Shown here piece by piece: positions 11,523 through 25,255 of a DNA stretch of 64,000 bases. Positions within the stretch are counted from its first letter, which is position 1; the number at the start of each line of letters is the position of its first letter. The DNA is from Brasenia schreberi (lineage: Eukaryota > Streptophyta > Magnoliopsida > Nymphaeales > Cabombaceae), in NCBI GenBank assembly GCA_036023115.1, contig JAYKKT010000074.1, positions 8,082,501-8,146,500 of the forward strand, read 5' to 3'. The position numbers and the translations under genes were made by a program. Below the pieces are notes generated by a model, which saw only the letters and a list, made by a program, of their open reading frames with translations, ran no database searches and was not told the DNA's origin.

Positions 11523-14372
11523 CCATTTCTACTACAACAACTGAGCCTTTTCCCATACTAGACGGGGTCGTTTACATGGATTCTTTGTTTCCGCAGAGCC
11601 CTATCATGTGCCTTGTTAGCAGTCAACTCATAATAAGCTAGATCATTCTTTATTGTTTCTTTCCAACACTTTTGTAGTTGTCCTCTACCTCTTTTAATAT
11701 TTTTAAAATCTAGTTTTTCGTACCTTCTTATAGGTTTTCTTTCGATCTTCTTTCTATATGTCCAAACCACCTTAAATGATATTCTCTCATTTTATCCTCC
11801 ATTGGTGTCACCCATAATTTATTTCTAATAACCTCATTATGTATACGGTCTTTTCTTGTACGACCACTCATCCATCTCAACATCTTCATTTCTGTCAGAG
11901 ACATCTTTTGTACATGTTGATGATTAACTACCCAACCCTCAGAACCATAAAACATGACAGGTCTAATTGCTACTCTATAATATTTACCTTTTAACTTTAA
12001 TGGTATCTTCTTATTATAAAGAATACTTGATGCTCCTCTCCATTTTAACCAACCAGTATTAATTCTATGCGTAACATCTCCATCAATTCTTCCATCACTC
12101 TGAAAAATTGACCCTAGGTATTTAAAACTTTCCTTTTGGGGATGCAATGTGTGCCAATTTTAATTTCTATGTCCTCTGAAGTAACCAAATGATCAAACTT
12201 ACATTCTATATATTCTCTCTTTGTTCTACTAAGTCGGAAGCCTTTACTTTCTAATGTTTCTCTCCATAGTTGCAATTTTCTATTAACTTTTTCCTTAGAC
12301 TCCTCCATTAATACAATGTCATATGCAAATAACATACACCAAGGTACTTCATCTTGAATATGTTTTGTTAACTCATCGATCACTATTATAAATAAGTATG
12401 GACTTAAAGTTGATCCTTGATGTAATCCAATATTATCTTCAAAGAAGTCATCATTCTTTTATGAGTCCTCACACATGTTTTTGCACCATCGTACATGTCT
12501 CTTATAAGGTTTATGTATGTCAATGAGATACCCTTTTTTCCAAGGTTCTCCAAAGAACCTCCCTCGGTACTGTATCGTAAGCTTTATCAATAAATATCAT
12601 GTGAAGGTCTTTCGTTTTTGCTCTAAAATATTCCATAAGGTGTCTCAAAAGGTGAATCGCTTCAACAGTAGATCTGTTTGGCATGAATCCAAATTGGTTC
12701 TCTGTTGTACTCGATACTTGTCTTAACCCACGTTCAATAATTCTTTCCCACAATTTCATAGTATGGCTCATTAACTTGATATCCCGATAATTCGCATAAC
12801 TGTGAATGTCTCCCTTGTTCTTATATATGGGTATAAGTGTACTTGCTCTCTATTCTTTGGGCATCTTTTCGTTTCTCCATATTTCATTAATAGTCTTGTG
12901 AGCAAAGTGATTCTTGTTTTTCCTAGGATTTTCTAAACTTCTATAGGAATATTGTCTGGTCCTACCGATTTATCACCCTTCATATGTTTAAGAGCCTCTT
13001 TAACTTCATTGTTTTGAATACATCGGTAGAAATTGTGGTTTATATACTTTTTTTATTTGGCTAACTCTCTTAAGCTAATACTAACATCTTTATTTTCATT
13101 AAAAAGCTTATAAAAATAGTTTTTTCTTATATCATCATTTGCCACTAGAATTTTTTCATTCTCGTCTTTGATGCATCTAACAAAATTAAGATCTTTAGTT
13201 TTCTTATATCTAGCCCTAACTATCCCAAAAATATCTCTTTAACCCTCTTTTGAGTTGAGTTTTTTATATAAATTCTCTCAAATTTTAGCTTTTGCTTCAC
13301 TGATGACCTTTTTCACTTCCTTTTTTGCTTTCTTATAAGCCTCTAAAGTTTCACTAGTTTTCTTAGCATAATGTAATTTGTAGCATACCCTTTTTGCCTT
13401 GATTTTATTTTGCACTACTTCACTCTACCACCAAGCTTTTTTTTATACCGGTACACCTCTCTTAGATTCACCTACCACATCTTTCGCCACTGTTCTAATA
13501 TGTATAGCCATATTGTTCCACATATCACAAGGTGTACCAACATAATTCCAAGCATATACTTGAAGGAATGTCTGTTTAAATATATCTCCTTTCTCGCTTT
13601 TGAGGTTTCACCATTTAGTCTGAATAGCTCGATGCACTCTTTTCTTTTTGTATATTTTTTTATTTGTAAATCCATAACTAAAAGTCGATATTGGGTGGTT
13701 AAGCTTTCTCTTGGAATTACCTTGCAATCTTTACAACACGCTCTATCTTTTTTCTACAAATAAAGTAATCAATTTATGTTTGTGATAAGCCACTCTTATA
13801 AGTAATTAAATGTTCATCTCATTTTTTAAAGATTGTATTGACCATAAAGAGATCAAATGCCATAACAAAATTTAAAATCTCCCTACCTTCTTCATTTATA
13901 TCCTCAAAACCAAAGTTTCCATGAATATCTTGATATCCTAATACCTCTTTACTGACATGTCCATTTAAGTCTCCTCCTAAACAAATCATCTCTCTGTGTG
14001 GAATTCTTTGAATCACCTTATCTAACTCTTCCCAAAAAACCGTCTTTATACTATCTTCTAGTCGTACTTGGGGTGCATAAGCACAAACTATTTTCTAAAG
14101 CTATGCTCCTAACACTAATTTTAATGTCATGATTCGGTCACCATATCACTAAATGTCTACTACATTATCCTTTAAATCTTTATTTATGATAATACCAACT
14201 CCGATTTAAAACCTATATCTTTAATCTCCTTTGCTTTTTCTCCAACCCACTTTGTCTCTTGTAAACATAGAATATGAATCTTTCTTCGAATCATAGTATC
14301 TACCACCTCTGTTAGCTTACTGAACGATGTTTTGATATTCCAAGAACCAATACAAAATTATCCGTTTCTACT
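11523..14372 (-). mobile_element. RTE-clade LINE copy A, near full length, inactive
   Basis: The element is 11534-14361 (2.8 kb). It is flanked by an 11-bp target duplication with one mismatch, CCATTTCTACT at 11523-11533 and CCGTTTCTACT at 14362-14372. On the minus strand it starts inside the leader, then runs through an AP-type endonuclease (MICLGGDLNGHV, about 13819-14300), a basic linker, and RT fingers and palm (NQFGFMPNRSTVEAIH and MIFID, 12520-12771). After these come the catalytic box and a 3' domain ending at HVNDPV, and last the GGCTCAGTTGTTGT tail. Many stops and frameshifts break it, and the RT box FADD reads FAYD (about 12330). The short (TTG)n 3' tail in place of poly(A) is typical of RTE elements. 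Confidence 0.9.
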
Positions 14373-17300
14373 GATTGCACAAAATTGCAGTTAACCCAAT
14401 TTCGTTGGGAATGAAGATTCTTCTTTTTCTTTCTTGATGAAACAATTTATGACCTGAAATCAGGATTGGGCCCATGCACCAATTTGTGTGTGTGTTCACC
14501 ATGCTGCTTCCTGAATTGGTGTTGGTGGTGGATCTAGAAAATTTCTTAGGGTGCGGCAGATAACCTATAATTATATCCACATATTCAATGATAGGCTACA
14601 AAATCAGGGTGGGGTGAAATATGTAGTACTCCATGGATGAACAGTGGAGTGGATTGATTATTTTGCAAATTTTGGGTGTCGAAGATGCTCCACCTCGGCT
14701 CATTATAGATCCACGACTGATTGATGTTTCCCTTCTTCCTGAAGGTTGTTTGCAATGCTTGTTCTTCTATTGTCAAGGGTTGGTTTCACAGCAACTTTTG
14801 TTTGTTTTCAACCTTCCGTTCTTTGAGTTCTTAAATGCTTGAATTGGTATTAGCCTTTGCTCAACAAGTTTCCGCTTGTTATAGTTCTTTACCAAACATA
14901 TGAACTAACAACAGCCATTGACAATCTGTATGAAAGTCGGTACCATCTTAACATCATATGGCTGGTCTTGCCTAAAGATGAAGCGCAAGATGGACACCCT
15001 CCTGGCTAGCTATGCTAAGCAAATGAAGACCCTTCACCGAGGATTACAAGGCGATGAGACTCGCTTGTTCTCTCGATAATGTTGGATCCTTAGATCTGCA
15101 TGCACTTTATTATATGTTATGTAAGCAGCATCTTCTTAGTCTTCTGCGGTTGTATTGATGCATACCAAAGCGTAGCACATCTGGTGGATATGGTGATCCC
15201 GTCCAAGTGAGCGACTCTCCCAATCTGAAAAAGGACTGCCTTCAATCTGGTGGATGTTGTAAACATCTTAATCTAGTTTAACATGATGCTCCGGTCATGT
15301 CCACGGATGTCTGCTGATTCAAACATCAACCAGAGGGGACATGAATTTTGACAAATTTTCAAAGCATACAGGCAACTTCCAGAGGTTCTAACAAAAAGCA
15401 ACTTATACAAGGAAATTAGGTGCTTGCCAATTTTTCATCTGTACACAGATTGGACACTAGAATCTGATCGAAAGAACAACTTGTAACTCCATGAATTAGT
15501 AAGAGGGCCTTTACATACTGACATGATACATCAGCAGCTGGCTGATCAAGCACATCCAAAACCATGATGATCTAACAATTCAAGCATTAAACAAAAATCT
15601 TTCCCATCGAATGGTTTCTAATCAAGGCTGTTTGTGTGGAATTTTATATACCTGTCAATAAAAGACAGGTGGACACTTGGCTGGTTCAACACGAGGTCGT
15701 CATGAAAAGTCACCCCTCTTGGATTACTCTGTCAAAAGATGTATAACTTTGGAGTTCTAATGGGATTACAGGCACTAGTAGCAGCTAACGAAATATCAAA
15801 GTTTTGCATTAGCTGTTGGCTACTTAATGCAATCCTCTTCTTTTACCCAGGTTCGAGACCGTATATGCAGGATAAATCCTGATCGTGTTTCAAGTTGGAA
15901 TATGAGGCTTCTCGATTTTAGATGATATTGCTCAAGTCTAGTTCAATTAAACTTTTCTGAACTATGTAGTGTCACACAGTGGGTGCTGAATCTAAGGCCA
16001 ACTAATTTGGTTGAATCAACACATGCACCAACTTCAGAGGACCTATTAATTGGCACATAAACTGGGCAAGGTAGAGGAATCACCAAACGCTGGGGACCCA
16101 ATCTACTGTTCAACAGTAGAAAACCAACCATCGCTGCATTATTTTAAACTTATTGAAGCATCAAGCCACATGGTGTAACACTATTTAGGCATACCCCAAT
16201 GTCTGCTTTAGTGGGTCAGATCAGATTCAGACCCACCTGAATCCCTGACCCGTCCTGGCATCTCTGGCTGGGCCCTGGCAGATTGTGCATGCAACTTCTT
16301 TACTTGGAAAACAGTGAATACAGAAACAGAGCCCGCTGAAGTCCTGTCGACAATGTCCAAAGATTGACACAAACACGAAAGTAGGACGTATTGATGCAGA
16401 TCCATATGGGGAACATCTTACCCTCTTCGAGTGTCTTCCTGTCAGATGTCAATCACGAAACCAACGCCAGGTGTTTGAAGATAACATCTTTATATATCCT
16501 CCTCAGATGCCCGTCTTTTATATATATGTCTTTTATGTGTGTGTGAGTGCGCGCGTGTGTTCAAGCATGAATGCACCAACGCCGAATTGCATCGATGATT
16601 ATTCTGTTCTGTCATGCAGAGAAGAAAGGACACTGTTCATCAATGTTTTACTGTCCATTATTTTACTGTATGCTTCATCATCGTTTCCGTTCACTCTTTT
16701 ACCAACAGTGAGTTTTTAATAGCTACGCAAGCATATTTTGGTCTCTTGCACGTTTCCTTTGCAGTTATGAAGGAGTTGGTGCTCGTGACTCGTGACCATA
16801 GATATCACTTACCAGCAGGATTGCCAGAATTCGATCCAATTGGTGTACCTGTAGGTGGTTCTCAGGCTGGTTTTCCGGTGGCTAGAATTGATGTGGTTTC
16901 TAGAATCGGATGAATTACCCATTATTGAACTGATTCAGACCTGTATCAGCCAACATCGATGCTTTCGAGTTTGAGTTTTTCTTTTTTATATCTTTTCACA
17001 AGTTTTCAAATTTAAATTCCTGCCTCTATATCAATATAAATGGACGAAGGTGCCTACTGTTATGTTGGAACTGTGATTTTCAATTCAAGTTCAGAGTATA
17101 TGACACAGAAAGTGAGGTGCCTTACAATACTTCTACTGGTGATATGGGAGTAAACTAAAGTTTGAATGTTGCTAACTTGTGAGGCAATTGAATATGAACT
17201 TGTTCATGGGAATTGATAGAATATCCATTACATGAAACAGAAGAATCCAATACTTGTGGAAATTTACTACAGTAAATCCTTTCATTTTCAACAGACACAC

Positions 17301-17989
17301 ACAGTACACAGTGAAAGAGTTTTAAGCATACGCCAGAGGAAAAGATGAAGAAGGGAATGATTTACTTTCGGTGTGTCCCCACAAGGAGATGGACAGAGAG
17401 ACCACCTTAGAGCCACATTAATGGAACCCATTCATTTCCAAGTATTTGGTCACGTGGTAAGGTTTTTAATGATTTTACATTTTTAATTGTATTTTCAGTT
17501 ATTTTTTATTTATAGGGTTCACAAACACGTATGGCAGCCATCAATTCAACCGTGTTTGGTCGCACGTCACAGGTGTGCCTGCAATCAATCCCTCCATGCA
17601 TTAATCACTATTTCTTTTTTCCTCCCTTCTTCCTAAGAGTGACCATATAAGAAGGCAACTTCAGAGAGGGCAAAAGAACTTCAATTATGGGTATAAGCTG
17701 ATATCCGCCCTTAAATCTAAGTATTAATGGCTGACAAGGAAATCTTTCTCTTTCTCTAAATAAGTCATCAGTGGGGCAGCCAAGTTAGAGGAGTTGATAA
17801 ATGTTGGCTCATATCGGCTAAGCTTAGTTAATTTCTACTTAGCAGTTGGCTTGGCTTGTAAGCTTGAGTTGAGCTTGTTGGGTTTGCAGCTTAAGCAAAA
17901 AGAACTAACAAGGATAGCCACAAGCAGGCCACTTGAGTCGTTTTACAGTTTATGGAACATGTATGATGAGGCCGGACACTATAGAAAAA
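14373..17989. other. Spacer, no gene recognised
   Basis: Short open frames are present. One at 14633-14842 (+) encodes 69 residues without a known motif. A short one around 14976-15080 (+) reads KMKRKMDTLLASYAKQMK. A third at 16614-16913 (+) holds LPAGLPEFDPIGVPVGG after a possible acceptor (CTTTGCAG at 16764). None could be tied to a family or to partner exons. They could be fragments of dead genes. Confidence 0.3.
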
Positions 17990-18221
17990 TTTCATAAAAG
18001 TATTTCATAGTTTTTTCCATCTTATAATTTGAGACCTATTTTTTTGCATTCCATTGGTCAAATAAGGACGTGTGTCACTCAAAAAAAGTATTCATATTCG
18101 ATTGACAACTCAAACTTTTGATTTCTATTAACTAACGGCAGAAATCTCATGTTCCTATTTGATGCAAAAAAAAGGTCTCAAAATATAAAATCAACAAAAC
18201 TACAAAGTAATTTTATAAAAT
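17990..18221. mobile_element. Palindromic MITE-like element, copy 1
   Basis: The ends are imperfect inverted repeats: TTCATAAAAGTATTTCATAG on the left matches the reverse complement of CTACAAAGTAATTTTATAA on the right. Inner GAGACC and GGTCTC also pair. There is no coding capacity. A second copy lies at 18266. Confidence 0.5.
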
Positions 18222-18265
18222 TTTCCTAATAAAATTTAACGGTTAAGAAATCAATGTCAAACCCA

Positions 18266-18563
18266 TTTCATAAAAGTATCTTATAGTTTTTTTACTTTAT
18301 AATTCGAGACCTAAATTGGTTTCACATCAAATAGGAACTTCAGGTTTCAACCAATTAGTCAAGTAGAGACCTCATGAGAAATGATGCCACTCAAAAAAGT
18401 ACTATTTGATTAACAGTTGAAACTTTTCATTTTTATTTGACTAAAGCCTCACGTCTTTATTTGATCAAAAAAATTACACCTGAAAATATAAAATCAACAA
18501 AATTACAAAGTACTTTTATGAAATTCAAATTGAGTGGTTTGAAAATCAATGCCAAACCCATTT
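18266..18563. mobile_element. Palindromic MITE-like element, copy 2, with flanking duplication
   Basis: The element core is 18266-18524. It shares ends with the copy at 17990 (TTCATAAAAGTATCTTATAG and TACAAAGTACTTTTATGAA). A 21-bp sequence, AAATCAATGYCAAACCCATT(T), occurs both just before it (18248-18268) and just after it (18543-18563) with one mismatch. This suggests a local duplication at insertion or soon afterwards. Confidence 0.5.
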
Positions 18564-19111
18564 GGTGTGTAATGCACAATTTTTTTTTTTTATTTCTGTT
18601 CCCTCGTCACTACAAAACTTGTAAATCATGTATCTACCACTTACAGATTATTAAAATCAAAATAGAAACGATAGCTTGCAGTTGAATCTGTGAACCATGA
18701 TACATGCACTGCCCCCACCATACACACCCCCCCTTTTAATAATAAAATCATTTTCCAGTAAAAGATTAACAAAATTTAATTGATTAAAAATACTGAAATC
18801 TACCTCCACGTATCTAGTGTTGAGAAAAGAAATTTTGGCAGATAGGCATTAGGCTTGGGCTAATGCAGCCAGCAAAGCCACCTCCTTCATTCTTCCACCT
18901 TTATATAACACACGAAGCTCACAATCAAATCAAGGAACGATGAACAAGATAGAATTGTACATACATGGAAATTAAATAGGCAGCTAGGGATGGACCCATC
19001 TACTGATGAATAAATATATAAATCATACATAATTCATGCCCTCTAATTGATGGGAAGGACATGGCATTACTAAACCCATGCTGCGCATGAAAACCCTAAA
19101 GTGGTTGGTGG

Positions 19112-19497
19112 TGTCAGTGACACATCCACATTCAGCTTGAGGTGGGCTCAAATATGAAAAATCTCAAAAAAAAAGTATAAAAAAGTGTGGGGCTGTAATA
19201 TAGTCTACTGTATATCAGTTGGCTATCTACCCCACCCTAAAACAAATTTTTATATGTAACTGTGCATTATTTTCCCATTATGATATAACCGTAGACAATG
19301 CGTCCCACCCTGTAAATTTTCTAGATTGGCCACCCACCTCAGGAATTTTTTTGGGTGAGGTACACATGTATTTCGAATGAAGTGCAGTTGTACATCATGT
19401 TCAGTATTTCTCTCTATATAATGGTAGACTTGAAAAATTTTAAGATTTCAGATAAGACACATCGTCACCTTGCCCTAATGTGGGTCTGCCACTGCTC
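19112..19497. mobile_element. Possible MITE with CAGTGRC-type ends
   Basis: CAGTGACACATCCACA near 19115 is an imperfect inverted match to TGTGGGTCTGCCACTG near 19480. A similar pair of ends bounds the element at 51593. Nothing coding lies between them. Target duplications are not clear. Confidence 0.3.
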
Positions 19498-19868
19498 GTG
19501 CCCATGGAATCAAGAAGAGAACTTCACATGTGCGTCTTCCTCACAACTGCTAATGGTAGTGTTGCTATATATCTAGAAATTAACACTAGAGTTTCCACAA
19601 TTAAGAAAATTTTAGTGCAGCCAACTACAAAGTTAGGGTAGCATAGCAACTAAAGTTTGGTCGCAAGAAAATAGATAATGTTGTAGTAAACTAGTTAATG
19701 GTGAATGATAGATGCATTGCACGTAATGCATATAATTGAATGGCAAGAGATTGGGCCCTCTTTTCAATTTCTTCTTCTTGAAAATTAAAAGGAAACGCTA
19801 AATGATGATTAAATTTATATTGCTAAGACTGATTTTACTTGTGAAATAATCTGGTCATGTTGGTAATC

Positions 19869-20010
19869 TTTTTTTGGTACAATTACCTTGAACCGGTTCG
19901 AGACAGGTTGCTCACTTTGGGGTAAAGCTCTCCCACTGCTGGTTTTCTCCATTGACAGGACTGGAACCCAAGACCTTGCTTAACGGGAACAATAGAAAAG
20001 AGATAAATCA
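19869..20010 (-). repeat. SINE-like repeat with a B box
   Basis: Read on the minus strand, GGGTTCCAGTCCTG resembles the Pol III B box. The sequence then runs to GTACCAAAAAAA, an A-rich 3' end. The 5' tRNA-like half is not convincing. Confidence 0.35.
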
Positions 20011-20281
20011 AATGTTAAACTATTTATGTTGAATATAAAATGCAGTAAATTTGATTTACAGAATAATATCTCTATAAGTTATGTCACTTGTGAAAGAGTG
20101 TATAGGTTGAGCTCTCTTCTGAATAGCTTGACATAGGATCCGTTTCTGTTTTTTTTTTCACTCATTATCGTGTTGTTTGGAGGAACTATTATTCGTTTAT
20201 TTTAAATATCCACCTTAATATATGTGAGATTCAATACATATAAAATATGAGTAACTTTCTTTTTTGGTCAATTTGTTCACG

Positions 20282-20284
20282 TCT

Positions 20285-20318
<34 letters not shown>

Positions 20319-20319
20319 T
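20282..20319. repeat. (CT)n then (CG)n microsatellite
   Basis: Thirteen CT dinucleotides are followed by six CG dinucleotides, a potential Z-DNA segment. Confidence 0.9.
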
Positions 20320-20410
20320 ATGTGGGTGCATATCTTTCAAACTCCGATTGATAACATGGTGCTGAATAAGGATTTGAAGTGTTGATACTCGAGCAATCAA
20401 TTTAGAGAGT

Positions 20411-21600
20411 AAATCCTACTTGCAGCTTTAAAATCAGAATCACTTGTATATATAGCACTTAATGTGCATACCGCTGTTATAACAAATCCTTCAATATTCC
20501 ACCCGTTAACTTGCTGAATCAGGATATGATCTTTATTAAGCTAATCAACAGACAGCAGCCATGGGTGTTGCAAAGCAGCATGCATATAAAGCATTTATAT
20601 ACCAGGTTTATGCGTTCAATGGCAGGTTTTAAAGTTATATCTATATAAATATACCAGTGGACTATATAAGCAAATTAAATGGGTCTCAATTAAATTGATG
20701 GACCAACAATTTAAGCTCGTCTTAAAGTTCAAGCCGGCTTAGTAGATTGAACTCGGCAGATTAAATCTCAAAAGGTGCTTTTCATGACATTGCATTTGCT
20801 AGACCTATGCCAACATTTCTAAGATATTGATGATGGTGATTATGGTAGCTAGAAAGATCATGTCAATATCTCTCTCTTATGTTTGAGTCCCGTGCTTTTC
20901 GGCTGCAATAACAGAGGCATGTCATGTGGCCTCTTTCGGACTGAGAACTCATAAAATATAACTTTACATGTATATTAAATAATCCAAGGTGGGTTAATGT
21001 TTGGCTTCTGAGAATTAATAAGTATTGGGCCTTTCTTTCTGTTGCAAAAAAGAAAAAAAAGAAAGGAAAGAAGTTTTCGGAAATTAAAGTAAATATCTTC
21101 AAGAGACACAAGACCATTACTGCGACATATTTCAAGGAAAAAAAACGATTATCTGCGAAAATATCCTAAAAATGGAAGGCACTTGAAGCAGCATCAAGTT
21201 TCCCTTTCACATGAGGCCCCATGCTTGATTGATACCACTCTCTAGACACAGGCCCACTGACAGTTCAAGCCCATTTACACACACAGAGACACGCACACAA
21301 GTGTGTGTGTGTGTGCGTGCGTGTGAGAAGTTCCCAGTTTCACACTTAGTGTGTACTGTGCAGAGGCCAAAGAGGCAACCGATGCATACAAACCACATTC
21401 AAACTCATCTGAAATGTCTGTAAAAATTTTGCTGCACAAGCTGTGTTGCATAATCGTCACCGATACATCATAGGAAAGGAGTCTCTGTTCATGGAGTTCC
21501 ATTCTTCATCGAATATTGCAATCTGTGCAGCACAGTGAGGGTAGTTCATTCACATTAATAAGTTAGATAATATGGAAGCTATAATATCTTACTTAGGTTG
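20411..21600. other. Spacer with a (GT)n tract
   Basis: No gene is recognised. A (GT)n tract with flanking ACAC motifs lies at about 21277-21325. Frames over it encode simple Cys/Val or His/Thr repeats and are artefacts. Confidence 0.4.
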
Positions 21601-21790
21601 GTCCAGATTCTAATTTGTAGGGTTCCTTACCTTGGGGTTGTATGTTCATCTTGACATCAAGCTTGCTTTTGGCATTCAACTTGCCTGCGAATGACTAACT
21701 GCTTTTACATGTAGTAGGTTGATTTGAACTCGTGACTTCTTTCATGTCTATCTTAGACCTAGCCACCAGGGCAAACCGGTTCGATTTCGT
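21601..21790 (-). repeat. SINE-like repeat with tRNA-like head
   Basis: On the minus strand TGGTGGCTAGGTC (A-box-like) is followed about 30 bp later by GAGTTCAAATC (B-box-like), the spacing of an internal Pol III promoter. The 3' boundary is not defined. Confidence 0.35.
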
Positions 21791-22307
21791 GAGCCTGCCA
21801 ACCATATATGGACCCATGCTTGTACATGAAATGATGTTTCATGGAGAAATATAAATTTCCTTTTCATAGGAGTGCAAATATTGTAAAATCTACTTATTAA
21901 ACTTGAACATGCCTGACAGACAAAAGATGACCAAAGTTCATGAACCCACATGGGCGCCATTAATACTTAAAATTTTGGTATAGTGGATGAGCTTCATCCA
22001 CATCTTTTCAAGGTGACGTCCACTGCAAAAATCACAGTTCATGAACCTCCTGTTTCATGTGATGCCAGATGTTTCCCTTTATAAGTAAGGCCAGCCATTG
22101 AATATTTATATATGTGGGTCGTTGGGGCAAAGAAGTATATCTTCCAACAAGTATTATATGTAGATGAATATAAATTTTTCCAAGCAAAAGCTACTTCGAA
22201 GTGGCCGTAGGTTTAGGAATTTCCTTTTGCTGAAATACTTAAAATTTTCTAATGGTATCTAGCAAAAATTTACTAGAATTTCCGAAACACGAAAACAATT
22301 TTCTAAT

Positions 22308-22590
22308 GGTTCAAAGACGGCCCAGCAGTTTCATCAACCGGCTAAAACTGGAACCCGGATCTTTCATGAAACTGGAACCAGTCTAAAACTGAATCACTGG
22401 TTTCGGTATTTTTAGAAAAATTATTTTAAAGTTTAAATGTTTTTAGATACTATTTTTCGGTTTTGTTTGGTTCCAAACTCAAACCGGAACCACCCAAAAC
22501 CAGTGGTTCTTGAACCATGACTAGAACCAGCCTTGGGCCAGCTCGATTACAATTCTAGGTTCTCAGAAACCGAAACCGACCATGTCTAGC
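22308..22590. repeat. Dispersed GGTTCC-rich repeat, copy 1
   Basis: The segment is dense in ACTGGAACC, GGTTTCGG and AACCGGAACC motifs in both orientations around an AT-rich middle. The same vocabulary recurs at 43715-44100 and 53995-54510. It is probably a non-autonomous DNA element family with subterminal repeats. Confidence 0.4.
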
Positions 22591-25090
22591 TATTAGGACC
22601 AGAAGTCATTTTATATCTTATATTTAGATCATGTGACAAGGAACATACCTATAACTTTGCTCTTCAACTTGCAACTTTTTGTGTACTGAATATAGCATGC
22701 CAACCCATGCAATCATGTAAAGGTTTTTGTGGGCATCTTGCGCGTTATGGCCGTCGTTGTGCTTTTAGGTTCAGCCAACCATTCCTTGGCTGTCACTATA
22801 TTAGGGCCAGAACTGTCTTCCTGTGTGGGGACCTCCACCTTGTGTAATGTGTGCGTAAGAAAGCTAAATCTTTCCGAAGTGCTTACTCTTATCTAAACAA
22901 TTGGATGAGTTCTCAAAAACTGGTTGATATGAAACTTTTAAAGATTTGTTGTCATACATGCATATAAATAGTGTGTGTTTAGTTTCAATAGGCTCATGTA
23001 AGCTTGTTTATTTAACTATAAAATGGGTTTTTATGTACATAATGCTATAAAATCATGTTAACCCATTTTCTAATATCAATTACATGTTAAAAGCTATGTT
23101 TTTAACTTTAAAGTGTAAAAGTTCAACTTATCTAACTGGACTTGTGTTCCATTCGTTTTTGGTTTGGCCCGTGTGAGCTAATGAGCCGAACATGAACAAG
23201 ATTTTGAAAACCTCTCCACCTTTAGAGCACAGCATAAGCAGGAGGCAACCAAGGCCCACTCTACAATGAGGATCAAATGTGTGAATCAGGCACAACTCTC
23301 AAAGAGATTGAACTCTAAGTACGATCTCATGGAGCAGCTTCCATGGCTTCTAAAGGTTATTGAAAGCGTTGCGAAGAATTTTCCACGCAAGACGGTGCTG
23401 GTGCACAGGTAAAATTCAAGAAGTATATTAATCTTGATCTTGGCTCTATTATATTTGAATCGTTTAAGCTCGATTTGTTTAATAAGTTGTGTCAAGTTTG
23501 AGCAAAGCTTACTACTATAAACAAGGCGGGCGGAGATGTATGCTTGCCTTCTTAAAGAAAACGCACCCAAAGAGATATAATAAAAAAGTCCAGATGCATA
23601 TATTGTATAATATCTGTTACCCAGTGGCCACTGCGCCACCTTGAAACGAAGCAGCAAGTGGGCATGCAACATATAGATTGACGTCCAAAAAGTAGATCCC
23701 AGTACTTTATAGCAAATGGAAACTTATTCTGATCTTCGTGCCATGCATGCCATCCTCTCCACATGATATGACACACACAGAGAGAGTCGGGGGTCCAAGC
23801 TAGACGAATTTTCACGCCTTCTGTGATTCTCCATGCGTAGCCAGAAGAGAAGCAAAGGACGTGTCTTAACTAGCTAGCTAAGAAGACCCGAAACGTAAAA
23901 GAGTAAAGGGTGAAACTTTCGAACTCTTTGCAGAAAGAAAGAGTAGAAGCTCACTTTTGTACAAGATGCCATTAGTCGGTGAATGGAGAAAAATGACAAT
24001 AAAGTCATGAATGAGATGTACTCCATAATTTCCACCACATTTGCGCTTTTCCCATTTGAAAAATTCCATTCTTTCATAGGAATATGAGCTTCATATGCTT
24101 TCAGTACTCAGGTATAGCAGACCCCATTTATTACTGTCCTCTGAGAAAAAATTCTGGAGAAGCCCTGGGAGACATATCCCTTGTCCTAATGTAGTATCGA
24201 TGCAGATAGAGATAGATGCCTGCATAAGCATTAAGATGTGCCAGCCTGACGATATATATTATATAATATGTGTGTGTGTGTGCGTGTGCGTGTGAGAGAG
24301 AGAGAAAGTACGCGACTTCTTTATTTCTAGAGAGGGAGAGACAGATGACAGAAAATTTACCTCTGTAAATAAAGTTGTAATTTTCGATTCGGATGCCTGG
24401 GATTTACAGTGCATGCTACTTATCCTGTGAAAAAGAATTTTAGAGAGAACCACGTACGTACATTTTGAGGAGCGTGAATTGAAAATACAGAGGGATGGGG
24501 AGATACAACCAATAATTAAGATGACTGGGATGTGCATCGGAGACTAAATGAGGGCCACCGAGGGCCATCCTCTAGCTGTTGTTTTCAGATCATCGATCCA
24601 GGGGCTACGATTCTTTTGCAGACTGTAATTCTGTTAACCTTCACACAGCGAGAATGATGAGAGGGGCTTTTCTTTCCTCTGCCGGAGGGTATCAGGAGAC
24701 ACCACAATATCTAAAGGGTAAAAGGAATCAATAAATGCTTCCTTCCAACTCTTTACTGTCCTAATATGTAGAGTCTATAGACAGCAAGTATATATCGTGT
24801 TATTTCAATAATAAAATGTAAATTCAAAGATTATAAATGTTTTTCCTATTCACAAGGAATATTGATGCAGAATGGAGCATACTCGAGCTTTATGCCAACT
24901 GTTTATTAAGTAATTCGAAGTACAATTATGTGGTTGAATTAATAATTAACATCTAACATCAGGAGGTTGTTGTCCTCAAATAAAATTCAACGTCTAGCAT
25001 ATACATCTCAATTCACTTGATGTTGATGTTTTGGGGAGTAGAGGGAAAACTTTTCGCAGCAAATTGATATTGAAATACTGAAAACAACTT
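22591..25090. other. Spacer, no gene recognised
   Basis: Short frames at 23286-24077 (-) lack recognisable domains. A (GT)n(GA)n microsatellite lies at about 24269-24305. Confidence 0.4.
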
Positions 25091-25255
25091 AGTGTTAGTC
25101 CTTTTTATTTATTACCCGGAGAAAGCTGCCTAGAGAGGTTCGAACTTGGACCACTGTTCCTGAAAATCTTGGATAAGATAGGATCTTCCGCCCCTCGCCA
25201 GGAAGCTTATACCGAGTTTTGGTGTATGACAGCCCAAGGCCCCTTCCCTCTCTGA
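25091..25255 (-). repeat. SINE-like repeat
   Basis: On the minus strand AAGTTCGAACCTC matches the B box, and the sequence ends CCGGGTAATAAATAAAAAGG, an A-rich end. The family is not identified. Confidence 0.3.

Noticed and set aside
14976..15080. Short frame KMKRKMDTLLASYAKQMK as an exon
   Set aside because: No family recognised, no clear splice sites, and too short to support alone.
16614..16913. Frame containing LPAGLPEFDPIGVPVGG as a proline/glycine-rich protein such as a proteasome-inhibitor-like tail
   Set aside because: The resemblance is vague and no partner exon is seen.
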